Shown here: positions 1 to 9,413 of the stretch, piece by piece
How the letters are laid out: each line of letters opens with the position of its first letter
Position numbering within the stretch: the stretch's first letter is position 1
DNA from: Hydrogenobaculum sp. 3684
GTDB taxonomy: Bacteria; Aquificota; Aquificia; Aquificales; Aquificaceae
Assembly (NCBI RefSeq): GCF_000213785.1
Contig: NC_015557.1
Coordinates: 682,001-746,000 of the forward strand
Length of the DNA stretch: 64,000 nt
Reading direction: 5' to 3'
Position numbers and translations under genes: made by a program
The notes under the pieces: generated by a model
Seen by the model: the letters and a program-made list of their open reading frames with translations, nothing else
The model's database searches: none
Told to the model about the DNA's origin: nothing

Positions 1-1638
1 TCTGTAGATATAGGTATATATATAGATAAGCTATCTATTAGCACTACAGTTACGGTTACTTTCGTAGCCAGTGTTATATTTGTATACGCAATAGGCTATA
101 TGAGATATCTTTTTGGCAACTGGACGTTTAAATTCTTTGCATACTTTAGCTTGTTCTTGTTCTCCATGCTTCTTATACTTTTAGGAGATTCTCTTATACT
201 TATGTTCTTTGGATGGGAAGGCGTTGGTCTTGCATCTTATCTTTTGATAGGATACTTTCATGAAGAGAAGTTTGCTACAAAGGCAAGCTTAGAAGCCTTT
301 GTGATGAATAGAATAGGAGACTGGTCTTTTATTTTAGGCATCATATATACTTTTTGGTTGTTTGGGACATTATCCTTACCAAAGCTTTTTGAGAATGCCA
401 GTTATGTTCCTGGTATTACATTAGCAACACTTCTTCTTTTTGGTGGTGCTGTGGGTAAATCAGGGCAAATACCTCTTCATACTTGGCTTCCTAATGCAAT
501 GGCTGGTCCAACTCCTGTATCAGCTCTTCTACACGCTGCTACAATGGTGGCTGCAGGTGTTTATATGGTGGCAAGACTTTATCCAATATTTTCTTTATCT
601 TCAACAACGCTTAGCTACATAACAATAACAGGTGTTGTTACAATGCTTTTTGCCGCCTTGGTAGCTACAGTACACGATGATATAAAAAAGATAATAGCTT
701 TTTCTACCATGAGCCAGCTGGCAATCATGTTTACAGCCCTTGGTATGGGATTTCCAACAGCAGCTATGTTTCATCTTACAACACACGCTTTCTTTAAAGC
801 TCTTTTATTCTTAGCCGCTGGTGCTGTAATAACAGGGCTTCATCATCACACCCAAAACATATTTGAAATGGGTGGACTCAAGAAATACATGCCTGTTACC
901 TTTGGAGCTTTTATGATAGGTGCATTGGCACTTTCTGGTTTCCCTCCATTTGCCGGTTATTTTTCAAAAGATGCCATAGTATCTTCAATAATGGATAAAA
1001 ATACACTTGTAGCTACTTTAATACTCATTGCATCCTTGCTTACAGCTTATTACATAACCAGAGAAGCCTTTGTGGTGTTCTTAGGAGAAGGACATTACCA
1101 TGAAGAACCTCATGAAGTGGAACCCGTAATGAGCTTTCCAATGCTTATACTAAGCTTTTTATCCCTTATGGGTGGATTTTTGCTTTGGAATTATTTCTCC
1201 TATATGAATAGTCCTATAGAAGCACCTTCTTCTTTCATAGCACATTCTATTTACGGTATCATAGTGGCCATATTAGGCATATCCCTTTCTTATCTTTTGT
1301 ATGTCAAAAAGTTTGTGGATCCAAACACCCTTTATGAACTATTTAAACCTATACATACTCTTATGAAGTCCCAGTTTTACACAGAATATATCTATCACAA
1401 CATAATAGCAAAAGGCTATCTTGTCATATCAAGGCTTGTATATAAAGCAGTAGATCGTATAATAATAGATGGATTTGTGAATGGGGTGGCAAGTGCTACG
1501 TCAAATTACGGTAAACCTATTAGTAGGCTTCAGAATGGTAAGTTAAATTACTACGCTTTGTATATGCTTTACGGTGTTGTTTTTGTATTTTTGCTTTTAA
1601 TCTTAGTAATCTTTAAAGGGGGTATCCTAAATGGCTAG
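1..1638 (+). CDS. nuoL: NADH-quinone oxidoreductase subunit L, 5' end missing
   Basis: This is an antiporter-like membrane subunit of respiratory complex I that takes part in proton translocation. The reading frame is open from base 1, so the true start lies outside the window; the ATG at 100 is internal (GYM motif). About 545 residues are visible. Seen: FFGWEGVGLASYLL with the conserved membrane Glu, GKSGQIPLHTWLPNAMAGPT, and many hydrophobic helices. A charged segment near the C terminus fits the lateral helix that distinguishes NuoL from NuoM and NuoN. It overlaps nuoM by 8 bases, as expected in a nuo operon. The family assignment is secure. Confidence 0.97.
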   Translation, partial: SVDIGIYIDKLSISTTVTVTFVASVIFVYAIGYMRYLFGNWTFKFFAYFSLFLFSMLLILLGDSLILMFFGWEGVGLASYLLIGYFHEEKFATKASLEAFVMNRIGDWSFILGIIYTFWLFGTLSLPKLFENASYVPGITLATLLLFGGAVGKSGQIPLHTWLPNAMAGPTPVSALLHAATMVAAGVYMVARLYPIFSLSSTTLSYITITGVVTMLFAALVATVHDDIKKIIAFSTMSQLAIMFTALGMGFPTAAMFHLTTHAFFKALLFLAAGAVITGLHHHTQNIFEMGGLKKYMPVTFGAFMIGALALSGFPPFAGYFSKDAIVSSIMDKNTLVATLILIASLLTAYYITREAFVVFLGEGHYHEEPHEVEPVMSFPMLILSFLSLMGGFLLWNYFSYMNSPIEAPSSFIAHSIYGIIVAILGISLSYLLYVKKFVDPNTLYELFKPIHTLMKSQFYTEYIYHNIIAKGYLVISRLVYKAVDRIIIDGFVNGVASATSNYGKPISRLQNGKLNYYALYMLYGVVFVFLLLILVIFKGGILNG

Positions 1639-3109
1639 TATTCTCAATATAGCTATATTTTTACCTTTGGTGGGCGCTTTTATAGTGTCTCTTTTCAGAA
1701 ATGAGTGGCTTACTAAGGTAGTATCTATAGCAATATCAGGGGTCGTTTTTGCCTTAAGCGTTATACTACTTGTTAACTTTAATCCAAATACTCACCATTT
1801 TCTTTATAGGACCACTGTACCATGGATATCATCCCTTGGCATAAATTACGATGTTGGCTTAGATGGGCTTGGCGTATCTTTGTTTACTCTCACCGCTCTT
1901 ATATTTTTTACAGTTTTTATATGGGCTATAAAAGTAAAGGAAAAGCCTACGCTTTTTTACGCTCTTTTTCTTATACTAGAAACCACTTGTCTTGGTACGT
2001 TCTCTGCCCTTGATCTATTCTTGTTTTACCTTTTCTGGGAAGGAATGCTAGTCCCTATGTACTTCATAATAGGTTTTTGGGGACATGATAGAAAAATCTA
2101 CGCTGCTAACAAATTCTTTATATATACATTTTTCGGTAGCTTATTTTTATTGCTTGGTTTAGCTACAATGATAGTTTATGGTTATTTCATAAGCGGTCAT
2201 ATATCTTTTGAATATGATTTTCACAGACACATAGCTTATCCTATCTGGCTTCAAATAATACTTTTTGTGCTTTTTGGTATAGGTTTTGCAGTGAAAGTAC
2301 CTATGTGGCCTGTCCACACATGGCTTCCAGATGCTCACGTAGAAGCTCCTACGGCTGGTTCAGTAGTTTTAGCGGGTGTTTTGCTAAAAATGGGTACTTT
2401 TGGCTTTGTAAGATACTCTCTTCCACTTTTCCCACAAGCTTCCAAAATATTTATTCCTGTAATGTTTGTGCTTAGTATCATAGCCATTATTTACGCTGCT
2501 ATGATGGCTATATCTCAAACAAACATAAAGAAGTTAATAGCCTATTCTTCAATAAGCCACATGGGAATGGTGACCCTTGGAACATTTGCCCTTTCTGTGA
2601 GTGCTATAAATGGGGCTTCTTATATGATGATAGCTCATGGACTTAGCTCCGCAGCCCTATTTTATGCAGCCGGTTTTATATACGATAGATTTCACTCTTA
2701 CGAGATGTCGGATTTAGGCGGTATAGCCAAATACCTTCCAAACTTTGCCATTTTATTTATGATAAGCGGTTTGGCATCTATAGGGCTTCCTGGTTTCTCT
2801 GGCTTCGTCTCTGAGTTTTTAATACTACTTGGCACCTTCAAATATTTCCCAATGTGGGCTATTGTTGCTGGTGTAGGAATGGTGCTTGGCGCAGCATATT
2901 TCTTGTATATGTATAAGAATGTAATGCTTGAATCTGCCTCTTTACCAGAATCTAAAATCCAAAAACTTCAACATACCATGGACTTGGAGCTTCACCACAT
3001 AATATCTTTTGTTCTAATACTTTTTGGGGCTTTTATTATGGGAATTATGCCATATAACTTTGTTAACATAGTCTCTCAAACATCAAAGCTTATTTTGGGG
3101 AGATTTTGA
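1631..3109 (+). CDS. nuoM: NADH-quinone oxidoreductase subunit M
   Basis: This is the second antiporter-like proton-pumping subunit of complex I. Its 492 residues match the usual length of about 490-510. The conserved Glu of TM5 is visible at about residue 137 in FWEGMLVPMYF. The lysine/histidine segment KVPMWPVHTWLPDAHVEAP follows, then KKLIAYSSISHMG. The start ATG overlaps the nuoL stop by 8 bases, and the stop TGA overlaps the nuoN ATG by one base, so the three are translationally coupled. Confidence 0.97.
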   Translation: MASILNIAIFLPLVGAFIVSLFRNEWLTKVVSIAISGVVFALSVILLVNFNPNTHHFLYRTTVPWISSLGINYDVGLDGLGVSLFTLTALIFFTVFIWAIKVKEKPTLFYALFLILETTCLGTFSALDLFLFYLFWEGMLVPMYFIIGFWGHDRKIYAANKFFIYTFFGSLFLLLGLATMIVYGYFISGHISFEYDFHRHIAYPIWLQIILFVLFGIGFAVKVPMWPVHTWLPDAHVEAPTAGSVVLAGVLLKMGTFGFVRYSLPLFPQASKIFIPVMFVLSIIAIIYAAMMAISQTNIKKLIAYSSISHMGMVTLGTFALSVSAINGASYMMIAHGLSSAALFYAAGFIYDRFHSYEMSDLGGIAKYLPNFAILFMISGLASIGLPGFSGFVSEFLILLGTFKYFPMWAIVAGVGMVLGAAYFLYMYKNVMLESASLPESKIQKLQHTMDLELHHIISFVLILFGAFIMGIMPYNFVNIVSQTSKLILGRF

Positions 3110-4503
3110 TGAAGGCATTGTATCCTGATATTATCACAACCGTAGGTATAATATTTCTGATAATTTTAGAACTATTTTTACCAAGCTTTGACCTTATAGG
3201 TTTTCTCGGGTTTTCAATAAGTTTTGTAAGCGGCGTGCTAGCTATTAAATACTCATTGGCAGGATATCGCTTCAACGAATGGCTACTTGATATAAATGTT
3301 TTTTCTTTGCTTTTAAAAGGTGTAATATACATACTTACATCTTTTGTGATATTTAGCTCTGTAAGTTTTTTCAAAAGCAAAAAAACTTTCGTAGAAAATG
3401 TATATACGTTTCTTCTTATTTCTTTAGGTCTTTCGATAATGGTATCTTCTAAAAATCTGGCAGTAATATTGGCTGGGCTAGAACTTGCATCTATATCCAT
3501 GTATATATCTGTTGGTATGTTAAGGGATGATTACATATCCAAAGAAGCATCTTTTAAATATCTTGTGCTTGGGAGCATGGCTACTGCATTCTTTGGTATT
3601 GGAAGTGCCTTTTATATAGGAGCTACTTCTCATCTTGATATTATAAGTGTATCTGTTAACCATAACAGTGCTTTTGCTTTGGCATCTTTGTTTTTGTTTG
3701 TAGCTTTTGCTTTAAAAGTATCGGCTGCTCCTTTTCATTTTTGGACACCAGACGCTTACGAAGGGGCTCCTACTTCTACCACAGCCTTTATATCTACAGT
3801 TCCAAAAATAGGATTTTACGCAGTTATATTTTTGTTGGCAAGTTATATATTCCCCGTAACCAACAATTTTAGCTATATAGTAGGTATTGTAGGTGTTATA
3901 TCAATGTTTTGGGGAAACTTAGTAGCTTACGCTCAAAATTCTGCCAAAAGAATGTTGGCTTATTCTTCAATAGGTCATGCTGGTTATTTCCTTATAGGTT
4001 TTTCAAGATATAATCCTCTGTCGGTAAGCTCCACAATATTTTATGTGATAGTTTACGCTTTTGCTACAGCAGGTGCTTTTTTGGTGCTTTCAATATTAGA
4101 AAAAAACCAATCGTGGAATCACGATATGAACAACTACAGGGCCCTTTATAGAAAAAGTCCATTTCTAGCGACCGCTTTAGCTTTGTTTTTGTTTGCATTA
4201 ATAGGTATACCGCCTTTTGCTACTTTTATAGGTAAGTTAGGGATCTTTTTAGGTCTTGTAAATTCCAACGCTTGGTTTTTCGCTATTTTGTTTGTTATAG
4301 GTAGTATTATAGCTGCTGGTTATTATTTAAAATTAATCGTTTATATGTTTTTTAAAGAACCTATTACGAATGACAACGTTTCGTTGTCGCTTAATTTATT
4401 TGATACAATAGGTATTAGCGCTTTTCTTATAATTGTTTTTTTCTTTGGAATTTTCCCAAACGTATTGTTTGATATAATATTAAGAGATATGTTTCATGGG
4501 TAA
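3109..4503 (+). CDS. nuoN: NADH-quinone oxidoreductase subunit N
   Basis: This is the third antiporter-like subunit of complex I, 464 residues long. Conserved features are LAGLELASISMY with the membrane Glu, LKVSAAPFHFWTPDAYEGAP with the pump Lys, and KRMLAYSSIGHAGY. I chose the ATG at 3109 over the in-frame TTG at 3106. The ATG forms a TGATG junction with the nuoM stop and has GGGGAG six bases upstream. It is the last nuo gene here; gmk begins inside its end, so housekeeping genes appear to be read through from the nuo operon. Confidence 0.96.
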   Translation: MKALYPDIITTVGIIFLIILELFLPSFDLIGFLGFSISFVSGVLAIKYSLAGYRFNEWLLDINVFSLLLKGVIYILTSFVIFSSVSFFKSKKTFVENVYTFLLISLGLSIMVSSKNLAVILAGLELASISMYISVGMLRDDYISKEASFKYLVLGSMATAFFGIGSAFYIGATSHLDIISVSVNHNSAFALASLFLFVAFALKVSAAPFHFWTPDAYEGAPTSTTAFISTVPKIGFYAVIFLLASYIFPVTNNFSYIVGIVGVISMFWGNLVAYAQNSAKRMLAYSSIGHAGYFLIGFSRYNPLSVSSTIFYVIVYAFATAGAFLVLSILEKNQSWNHDMNNYRALYRKSPFLATALALFLFALIGIPPFATFIGKLGIFLGLVNSNAWFFAILFVIGSIIAAGYYLKLIVYMFFKEPITNDNVSLSLNLFDTIGISAFLIIVFFFGIFPNVLFDIILRDMFHG

Positions 4504-5146
4504 CATTGTAGTATTGTCTGCACCATCTGGAGCTGGTAAAACCACCATAGCCTATAAACTTTTAGAAGAACTTAAAACGCTCAAAAGGGTAATTACTGCA
4601 ACCACAAGACCAAAAAGGGCCAACGAACAAGACGGTATAGATTATATCTTTTTATCTGAGCAAGAGTTTAAAAGCATGATAGAAAACAACGAATTTATTG
4701 AATATGCAAACGTTTACGGCTATTACTATGGAACTCCTATAAAAAGCGTTAAAAATCTTATAGAAAAAGGATACGATGCTTTACTCATAATAGATGTACA
4801 AGGCGCTAAAAATATAAAAAAACTTTTCCCTTCCTCTCTTTTGATATTTTTAATGCCTCCTTCTTTGGAAGAGCTTTATGCAAGATTTAAAAATAGGGGC
4901 TTTGAAGACCAAAACGCTTTAAATAGAATTGAAGCTGCAAAAAGCGAGATATCTTGTGCCAAGTATTTTGATTTTATTGTAGTAAATAGATATGTGGACG
5001 AAACTGTAAACATGATTAAATCTATTATTTATTGCAACAAATCAAGAAGAGAATACTTTTTAGAGCACAAAGAGCATGTAGGAAATGATATAATAGATAT
5101 TTTAGAAGGAGGTAAGTGTGATGTCTTCGAGACCAAAGATTTATGA
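4496..5146 (+). CDS. gmk: Guanylate kinase
   Basis: It phosphorylates GMP (and dGMP) to GDP with ATP in the cytoplasm. It has 216 residues, a normal length. The P-loop SAPSGAGKTT lies at residues 8-17. The GMP-binding segment is visible as TTRPKRANEQDGIDYIF, then the typical NEFIEYANVYGYYYGTP. It overlaps the end of nuoN by 8 bases and the start of rpoZ. The gmk-rpoZ pairing is common in bacteria and supports both calls. Confidence 0.96.
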   Translation: MGNIVVLSAPSGAGKTTIAYKLLEELKTLKRVITATTRPKRANEQDGIDYIFLSEQEFKSMIENNEFIEYANVYGYYYGTPIKSVKNLIEKGYDALLIIDVQGAKNIKKLFPSSLLIFLMPPSLEELYARFKNRGFEDQNALNRIEAAKSEISCAKYFDFIVVNRYVDETVNMIKSIIYCNKSRREYFLEHKEHVGNDIIDILEGGKCDVFETKDL

Positions 5147-5348
5147 AGCCCTTAAAAAAGTTAACAACAAATACGAACTTGTACATGCAGCTGTTAAATA
5201 TACAGAAAAACTAATGCAAGAAGACGACAGCTCTTTTATAAGAGGAAAAAGAGAGCTTATCAAAAAAACGTTCTTTGCTATAAATAGGCTTGCAGACAGT
5301 GATATAGAAATAAAAATAACAGAAGAAAATGAAGAAATACATAGCTGA
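5121..5348 (+). CDS. rpoZ: RNA polymerase omega subunit
   Basis: This small subunit helps assemble RNA polymerase by chaperoning beta-prime. It has 75 residues, slightly short for the family. The sequence SSRPKIYEALKKVNNKYELVH resembles the conserved RPSL...NRFELV...AA.RA core, with VHAAVKYTEKL following. ATG 5121 is preferred over GTG 5118 because AAGGAGG (5106-5112) sits 8 bases upstream of it. The gene lies directly after gmk, its usual neighbour, and overlaps the M16 peptidase by 20 bases. The call rests on short similarity plus context. Confidence 0.82.
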   Translation: MSSRPKIYEALKKVNNKYELVHAAVKYTEKLMQEDDSSFIRGKRELIKKTFFAINRLADSDIEIKITEENEEIHS

Positions 5349-6576
5349 TATAATCTATGAACAGTTAAAAAATGGCGCAAAAGTATATATAAGAAAAAGA
5401 CCAGACGTAGAATCTGTATCCATCCAAGTTTGGTTTAGCGTAGGTTCTAGCTATGAAGATTATAAGGAAAAGGGAATGGCTCATTTCCTTGAACACATGC
5501 TTTTCAATGGCTCTGAAAGGTATGATTACGGTGAATTGGACGTTTTGGTAGAAGGGTTGGGAGGTCAAATAAACGCTGCCACTTCAAAAGATTTTACATA
5601 TTACTATATAAATATATCCTCTAACTACCTTAGACAGGCTGTAGATATATTAGAAAGTCTCACTTTAAGGGCTAAGTTAGAAGAAGATATGATCCAAAAG
5701 GAAAAACCCATAGTAATAGAAGAGCTAAAAAGAGGAATGGATAGCCCAATAAATAGATTTTTTGAACGTTTTGATAGGCTTTTTTACAAAGTTTCAAACT
5801 ATATGTATCCAATAATCGGCTACGAAGAAACCATATCAAACTTTAACAAAGAAATGCTTCTTGATTTTTACAACTCTTACTATCAACCACTAAACATGAC
5901 AGTTAGCATCTCTGGAAACGTTTCTGAGGAGGATATAAAGTTTATATATGATATGTTTTCTCAAAAGCCCAAAAACAACATTAGACCTTCTATATATGTA
6001 CCAGAACCACCAAAGAAGTTTCCACGAAAAGAAGTTTTGGAAGATCCAATGATAGATAGAACATACTATGCAATAGGTTGGGATGCTCCTAACATAGGTG
6101 AAAAAATGTATTATCCATTTGTAGTATTTGACCAGATACTATCTGGTGGCAAGACCTCTCTTATCCACAACGAGATAAAAGAAAAGGGTATAGTTTATTC
6201 TTTTTCCTGTCAGGACGGAGCTCACAAGCAAGACAACAACTACACAATTTTTGCAATAACTGACTACGACAAAGTAGATACTTTTAAAAATAAGGTGTTT
6301 GAGCTTTTAGAAAAAATATCTCATTTAAAAGATGAGGACATACAAAAAGCTAAAAATAAAATATTAAACCAAGAGGATTTTGTATTGGAAAACCCAGAAT
6401 CTGAAGCTGATTTAATGGGGTTTTCTTCTGCGGTGGTAAAGGATATAAGCTATTTTAAATATTTTAAAAGCAACATAGACAACGTAGACAAGAACGATAT
6501 ATTAAGACTTTTAGATAAGTATTTCAAAGATGATATTTACGTTGAACTTATTATGCATCCTAAGGAGAGTTTATGA
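5329..6576 (+). CDS. M16-family zinc metallopeptidase (pitrilysin/MPP-like)
   Basis: This is a predicted zinc peptidase of the mitochondrial-processing-peptidase-like M16B group, with 415 residues and no obvious signal peptide. The inverted zinc motif HFLEH falls at residues 52-56, and a downstream Glu at about 131-132 (PIVIEELKRG) is the expected third ligand. The second half contains the DRTYYAIGWDAP segment typical of the C-terminal M16 domain. The start lies inside rpoZ and the stop overlaps the next gene by 4 bases. The substrate cannot be told from sequence. Confidence 0.92.
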   Translation: MKKYIADIIYEQLKNGAKVYIRKRPDVESVSIQVWFSVGSSYEDYKEKGMAHFLEHMLFNGSERYDYGELDVLVEGLGGQINAATSKDFTYYYINISSNYLRQAVDILESLTLRAKLEEDMIQKEKPIVIEELKRGMDSPINRFFERFDRLFYKVSNYMYPIIGYEETISNFNKEMLLDFYNSYYQPLNMTVSISGNVSEEDIKFIYDMFSQKPKNNIRPSIYVPEPPKKFPRKEVLEDPMIDRTYYAIGWDAPNIGEKMYYPFVVFDQILSGGKTSLIHNEIKEKGIVYSFSCQDGAHKQDNNYTIFAITDYDKVDTFKNKVFELLEKISHLKDEDIQKAKNKILNQEDFVLENPESEADLMGFSSAVVKDISYFKYFKSNIDNVDKNDILRLLDKYFKDDIYVELIMHPKESL

Positions 6577-7928
6577 AAGTCATATCTTACGGTGCCGCTA
6601 AAACGGTAACTGGTAGTGCTCATATGCTTATATTGGATGATAAGAAGATACTTATAGACTGTGGGCTTTTTCAAGGGGTGGATGAAGAAAAATCAGAAGA
6701 ACTTGGTTTTGACCCAAAAGAAGTAGATGCGGTGCTCTTAACACACGCTCATATAGATCACTGCGGTCGTCTTCCCATGCTAGTAAAAAACGGCTTTAAA
6801 GGTAAAATTTACTGTACAAATCCTACTTATGAACTTTCAAGGCTTATGCTTTTAGATACTGCTAAAGTAATGCTTGAAAATTATAAATCTCATATGAGAA
6901 AGTTTCAAAGGGGCAGTATAAAAGAAATGCCATTAGAACCTCTTTACGATGAGGATGATGTCTTTGAGGCTTTAGAGCATTTTGAACCTATATTTTCTTA
7001 CAATAAAACCTATGATGTACTTGGGGCAAAAGTAACGCCTAAAGATGCTGGACATATCCTTGGTTCTTGTTTTTACGAGATAGAGTATAAAGATAAACGA
7101 ATCGTTTTTTCTGGAGATTTAGGCAACAAAGGAAAACCCATAGTAAGAGATTTTAGCCTACCTTCAAAAGCAAATGTTGTCTATGTGGAAAGCACCTACG
7201 GTGATAGGCTTCATAAAAGCTTTGACCAGTCAAAAGAAGAACTTAAAGAGATTATAAAAAATACCATAAAACATGGTAACGTTTTAATACCAAGCTACGC
7301 CTTAGAAAGAACCCAAGATATACTATATGTATTAAGAGAATTTTACGAAGAAGGTTCTTTGCCAAAATGTAAAATATTTTTAGATTCACCTTTAGCTACA
7401 GGTGTAACAAAGGTATTTTTAAGAAATCCAGAGTATTTTAGAAAAGAAACTTACGATATCATGCAAAAAGAAGACCCCTTTAGCCTTCCTTATCTTACAA
7501 TGGTAAGAGATGTAGAAGAATCAAAGCAAATAAACGATATTCAAGAAGGAGCTATCATAATAGCGGGTAGTGGTATGCTAAGCGGTGGTAGGATACTTCA
7601 TCACATAAGACACCACGCTTACAAAGAACAAAACGCTATAGTTTTTGTAGGTTATCAACCGCATGGTACACTGGGAAGAAGGATTTTAGAAAAACAAAAC
7701 CCAGTTTTTGTGATGGGAGAACCTATCAATATTAGAGCTAAAATATACACAGTAAACGGCTTTTCTTCTCATGCAGATCAATCTGAGCTTATAGAATGGG
7801 TAAATGCCGCAAACCCCGAAAAAATATGCCTAATACATGGCGAAGAGGATAAAATGCTTGTATTAAAAGATAAATTAGGCAATAAAAACGTTTATATTCC
7901 TTCTAGAAAGGAGGTCATAGATGTTTGA
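6573..7928 (+). CDS. Beta-CASP metallo-beta-lactamase RNA-processing nuclease
   Basis: This is a predicted two-zinc hydrolase acting on RNA, related to the CPSF73/Ysh1 family, with 451 residues. The metal motif HAHIDH is at residues 58-63. Further ligands are expected in DAGHILGS and FSGDLG. The beta-CASP insertion shows STYGDR, PSYALERTQDIL and a late SSHADQ motif, followed by CLIHGEE. Those late motifs separate it from glyoxalase-type enzymes. It overlaps the M16 gene by 4 bases and the next mini-gene by 8. The family is secure; the RNA targets are unknown. Confidence 0.93.
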   Translation: MKVISYGAAKTVTGSAHMLILDDKKILIDCGLFQGVDEEKSEELGFDPKEVDAVLLTHAHIDHCGRLPMLVKNGFKGKIYCTNPTYELSRLMLLDTAKVMLENYKSHMRKFQRGSIKEMPLEPLYDEDDVFEALEHFEPIFSYNKTYDVLGAKVTPKDAGHILGSCFYEIEYKDKRIVFSGDLGNKGKPIVRDFSLPSKANVVYVESTYGDRLHKSFDQSKEELKEIIKNTIKHGNVLIPSYALERTQDILYVLREFYEEGSLPKCKIFLDSPLATGVTKVFLRNPEYFRKETYDIMQKEDPFSLPYLTMVRDVEESKQINDIQEGAIIIAGSGMLSGGRILHHIRHHAYKEQNAIVFVGYQPHGTLGRRILEKQNPVFVMGEPINIRAKIYTVNGFSSHADQSELIEWVNAANPEKICLIHGEEDKMLVLKDKLGNKNVYIPSRKEVIDV

Positions 7929-8013
7929 AGAAGATATAGATTTCGAAGATACCGACTGCATACACTGGGAAGAGTCTACGATAGAGTGCTCTTGCGAAGA
8001 TAAAGAAGAATAA
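7921..8013 (+). CDS. Acidic 30-residue mini-protein with CxH...CxC pattern
   Basis: This is an unrecognised small gene. ATG 7921 is preceded by AAAGGAGG (7907-7914) at 6 bases, among the best SD sites in the window. The 30-residue product is about 40% Asp/Glu and carries DCIHWEE and ECSCEDKEE, giving three Cys and one His that could bind a metal. It overlaps the nuclease end by 8 bases, and its TAA is followed at once by the ATG of the glycosyltransferase, so it sits in tight translational coupling. It could be a small metal-binding or adaptor protein, or mainly a coupling peptide. No homologue is known to me. Confidence 0.6.
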   Translation: MFEEDIDFEDTDCIHWEESTIECSCEDKEE

Positions 8014-9153
8014 ATGCAGATTTTTGCAGTTTTTATATCCTGGTTTTTCTGGACTTTGATGGTGGCCTGGTTTTCTACTAACCTTCTAAAACCTCATTAC
8101 GGAAGACCTTATCCAGTGCATTTTAAGTATGAGCCTTCTTTTTTTAATCATTTTATGCACTGGGATGCTGTTTGGTATACACATATAGCGGTGTATGGTT
8201 ATAGAAACTCAACAGTGCATATTCCAACTATAGCGTTTTTCCCAGGCTATCCTCTTATAATGAAATTTATACACATTGTTGTAGGAAAGGATATATCATT
8301 TTTATATATATTACCAGCTGTTATTTTCCAAGGGGCTTCTATGTATATGCTTTATCTTCTTTTAAAAGCCCTAAGCATAAACGATAAAACCATCCACATG
8401 ACACTTTTACTATTTAGCTTTTATCCATCTTCTTTTTTTGGTATGTCTTCATATCCAGTTTCCGCCCTGAACTTTTTTGCCATAAGTGCGTTTTATTTTA
8501 TCCTAAAACGTGAATATCTGATAGCCAGTATTTTGGCAGGGCTTGGCACGTTGTTTGGTCCTTTGGCGGTGTTTTTATCTGTAGTGATCTTTTTTGATAT
8601 TGTTAAAAGCAAAAAAACTACTGATTATCCAAAAGCTATTTTGTACAGTGTCTTATCTGTCTGGGGCTTTATCGGTTTTGTTTTATATAGCTTTTACAAA
8701 TTTAAAGACCCGATAGCTTTTATCCACGCTCAAGATTGGTGGGGTAAGCCTTCGTTGTTAAAGCGTATTTCAAATATACTCATGCTAATCCCACACGATA
8801 TACCATCTCATCCTATCTCAACGCCCCTTGGAGTTTACGAATTTGATCATTTTATAAATTTACTAATTATGATAGCATATATACTTATAATAGTTTTTGC
8901 TATCGATAGGTTACCTTTACATTATACGTTGTTTGCAACGCTTATACTCCTTGAATATCTATGGGCTTTGGGGGGTATATTTATAAACACAAGCGCTTTT
9001 GCGAGACTCTCTTATATAAGTGTGCCTATTTTTATCGCCATAAGCTATTTGCTTGAAGACGAACCATGGCTTATAGGTGTACTTACGCCGCTTTTTTTCT
9101 TTGGAAACTTTGTATTAGAGGCTTTGTTTGTGAAAAACTACTGGTCTATATAA
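8014..9153 (+). CDS. PIG-V-like integral membrane glycosyltransferase
   Basis: This 379-residue polytopic membrane protein has about 8-10 hydrophobic segments. The N-terminal loop has MHWDAVWYTHIAVYGYRN and then FFPGYPLIMKF. That matches the WDxxWYxxIAxxGY...FFPxYP pattern of PIG-V/GPI mannosyltransferase-2-like GT-C enzymes, which transfer sugars from lipid-phosphate donors outside the cytoplasm. It starts directly at the stop of the mini-gene, with no good SD of its own. Its 3' end overlaps the convergent minus-strand gene by 16 bases. Donor and acceptor are unknown. Confidence 0.75.
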   Translation: MQIFAVFISWFFWTLMVAWFSTNLLKPHYGRPYPVHFKYEPSFFNHFMHWDAVWYTHIAVYGYRNSTVHIPTIAFFPGYPLIMKFIHIVVGKDISFLYILPAVIFQGASMYMLYLLLKALSINDKTIHMTLLLFSFYPSSFFGMSSYPVSALNFFAISAFYFILKREYLIASILAGLGTLFGPLAVFLSVVIFFDIVKSKKTTDYPKAILYSVLSVWGFIGFVLYSFYKFKDPIAFIHAQDWWGKPSLLKRISNILMLIPHDIPSHPISTPLGVYEFDHFINLLIMIAYILIIVFAIDRLPLHYTLFATLILLEYLWALGGIFINTSAFARLSYISVPIFIAISYLLEDEPWLIGVLTPLFFFGNFVLEALFVKNYWSI

Positions 9154-9413
9154 TCGTTTTTTTGGCTTTTAAAAAAATAAAAACTAACTATAGATATCTG
9201 GGCTATAAAAATACCTATCAAAAAAGATACCATATCAAAAGCTATACGTTTATTTAAAAATAAAAACACTATAGAAAACACTACCAAAGATAAAATCCAA
9301 CCTATATAGTATAGATATTTTTTGCCAAAGATAAACTTAGTCCTTACTTTTAATACTAAAAAATAGACCAAACCCATCGTAAAACCAGCTATAAAACCTT
9401 CAAATATTTTCAT
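9138..9413 (-). CDS. Small membrane protein, function unknown
   Basis: The 91-residue product has three likely membrane segments (near residues 5-22, 33-52 and 60-80) and a charged C terminus. I recognise no family. The start lies within the end of the antiporter gene (14-base overlap), so it is the last gene of the ileS-direction cluster. It could be an accessory subunit of the antiporter, but that is only context. The 3' end overlaps the convergent plus-strand glycosyltransferase gene. Confidence 0.55.
   Translation of the reverse strand: MKIFEGFIAGFTMGLVYFLVLKVRTKFIFGKKYLYYIGWILSLVVFSIVFLFLNKRIAFDMVSFLIGIFIAQISIVSFYFFKSQKNDYIDQ

Noticed and set aside
3090-3500. 136-codon minus-strand frame opposite nuoN
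   Set aside because: It overlaps a secure complex I gene and shows no family motif.
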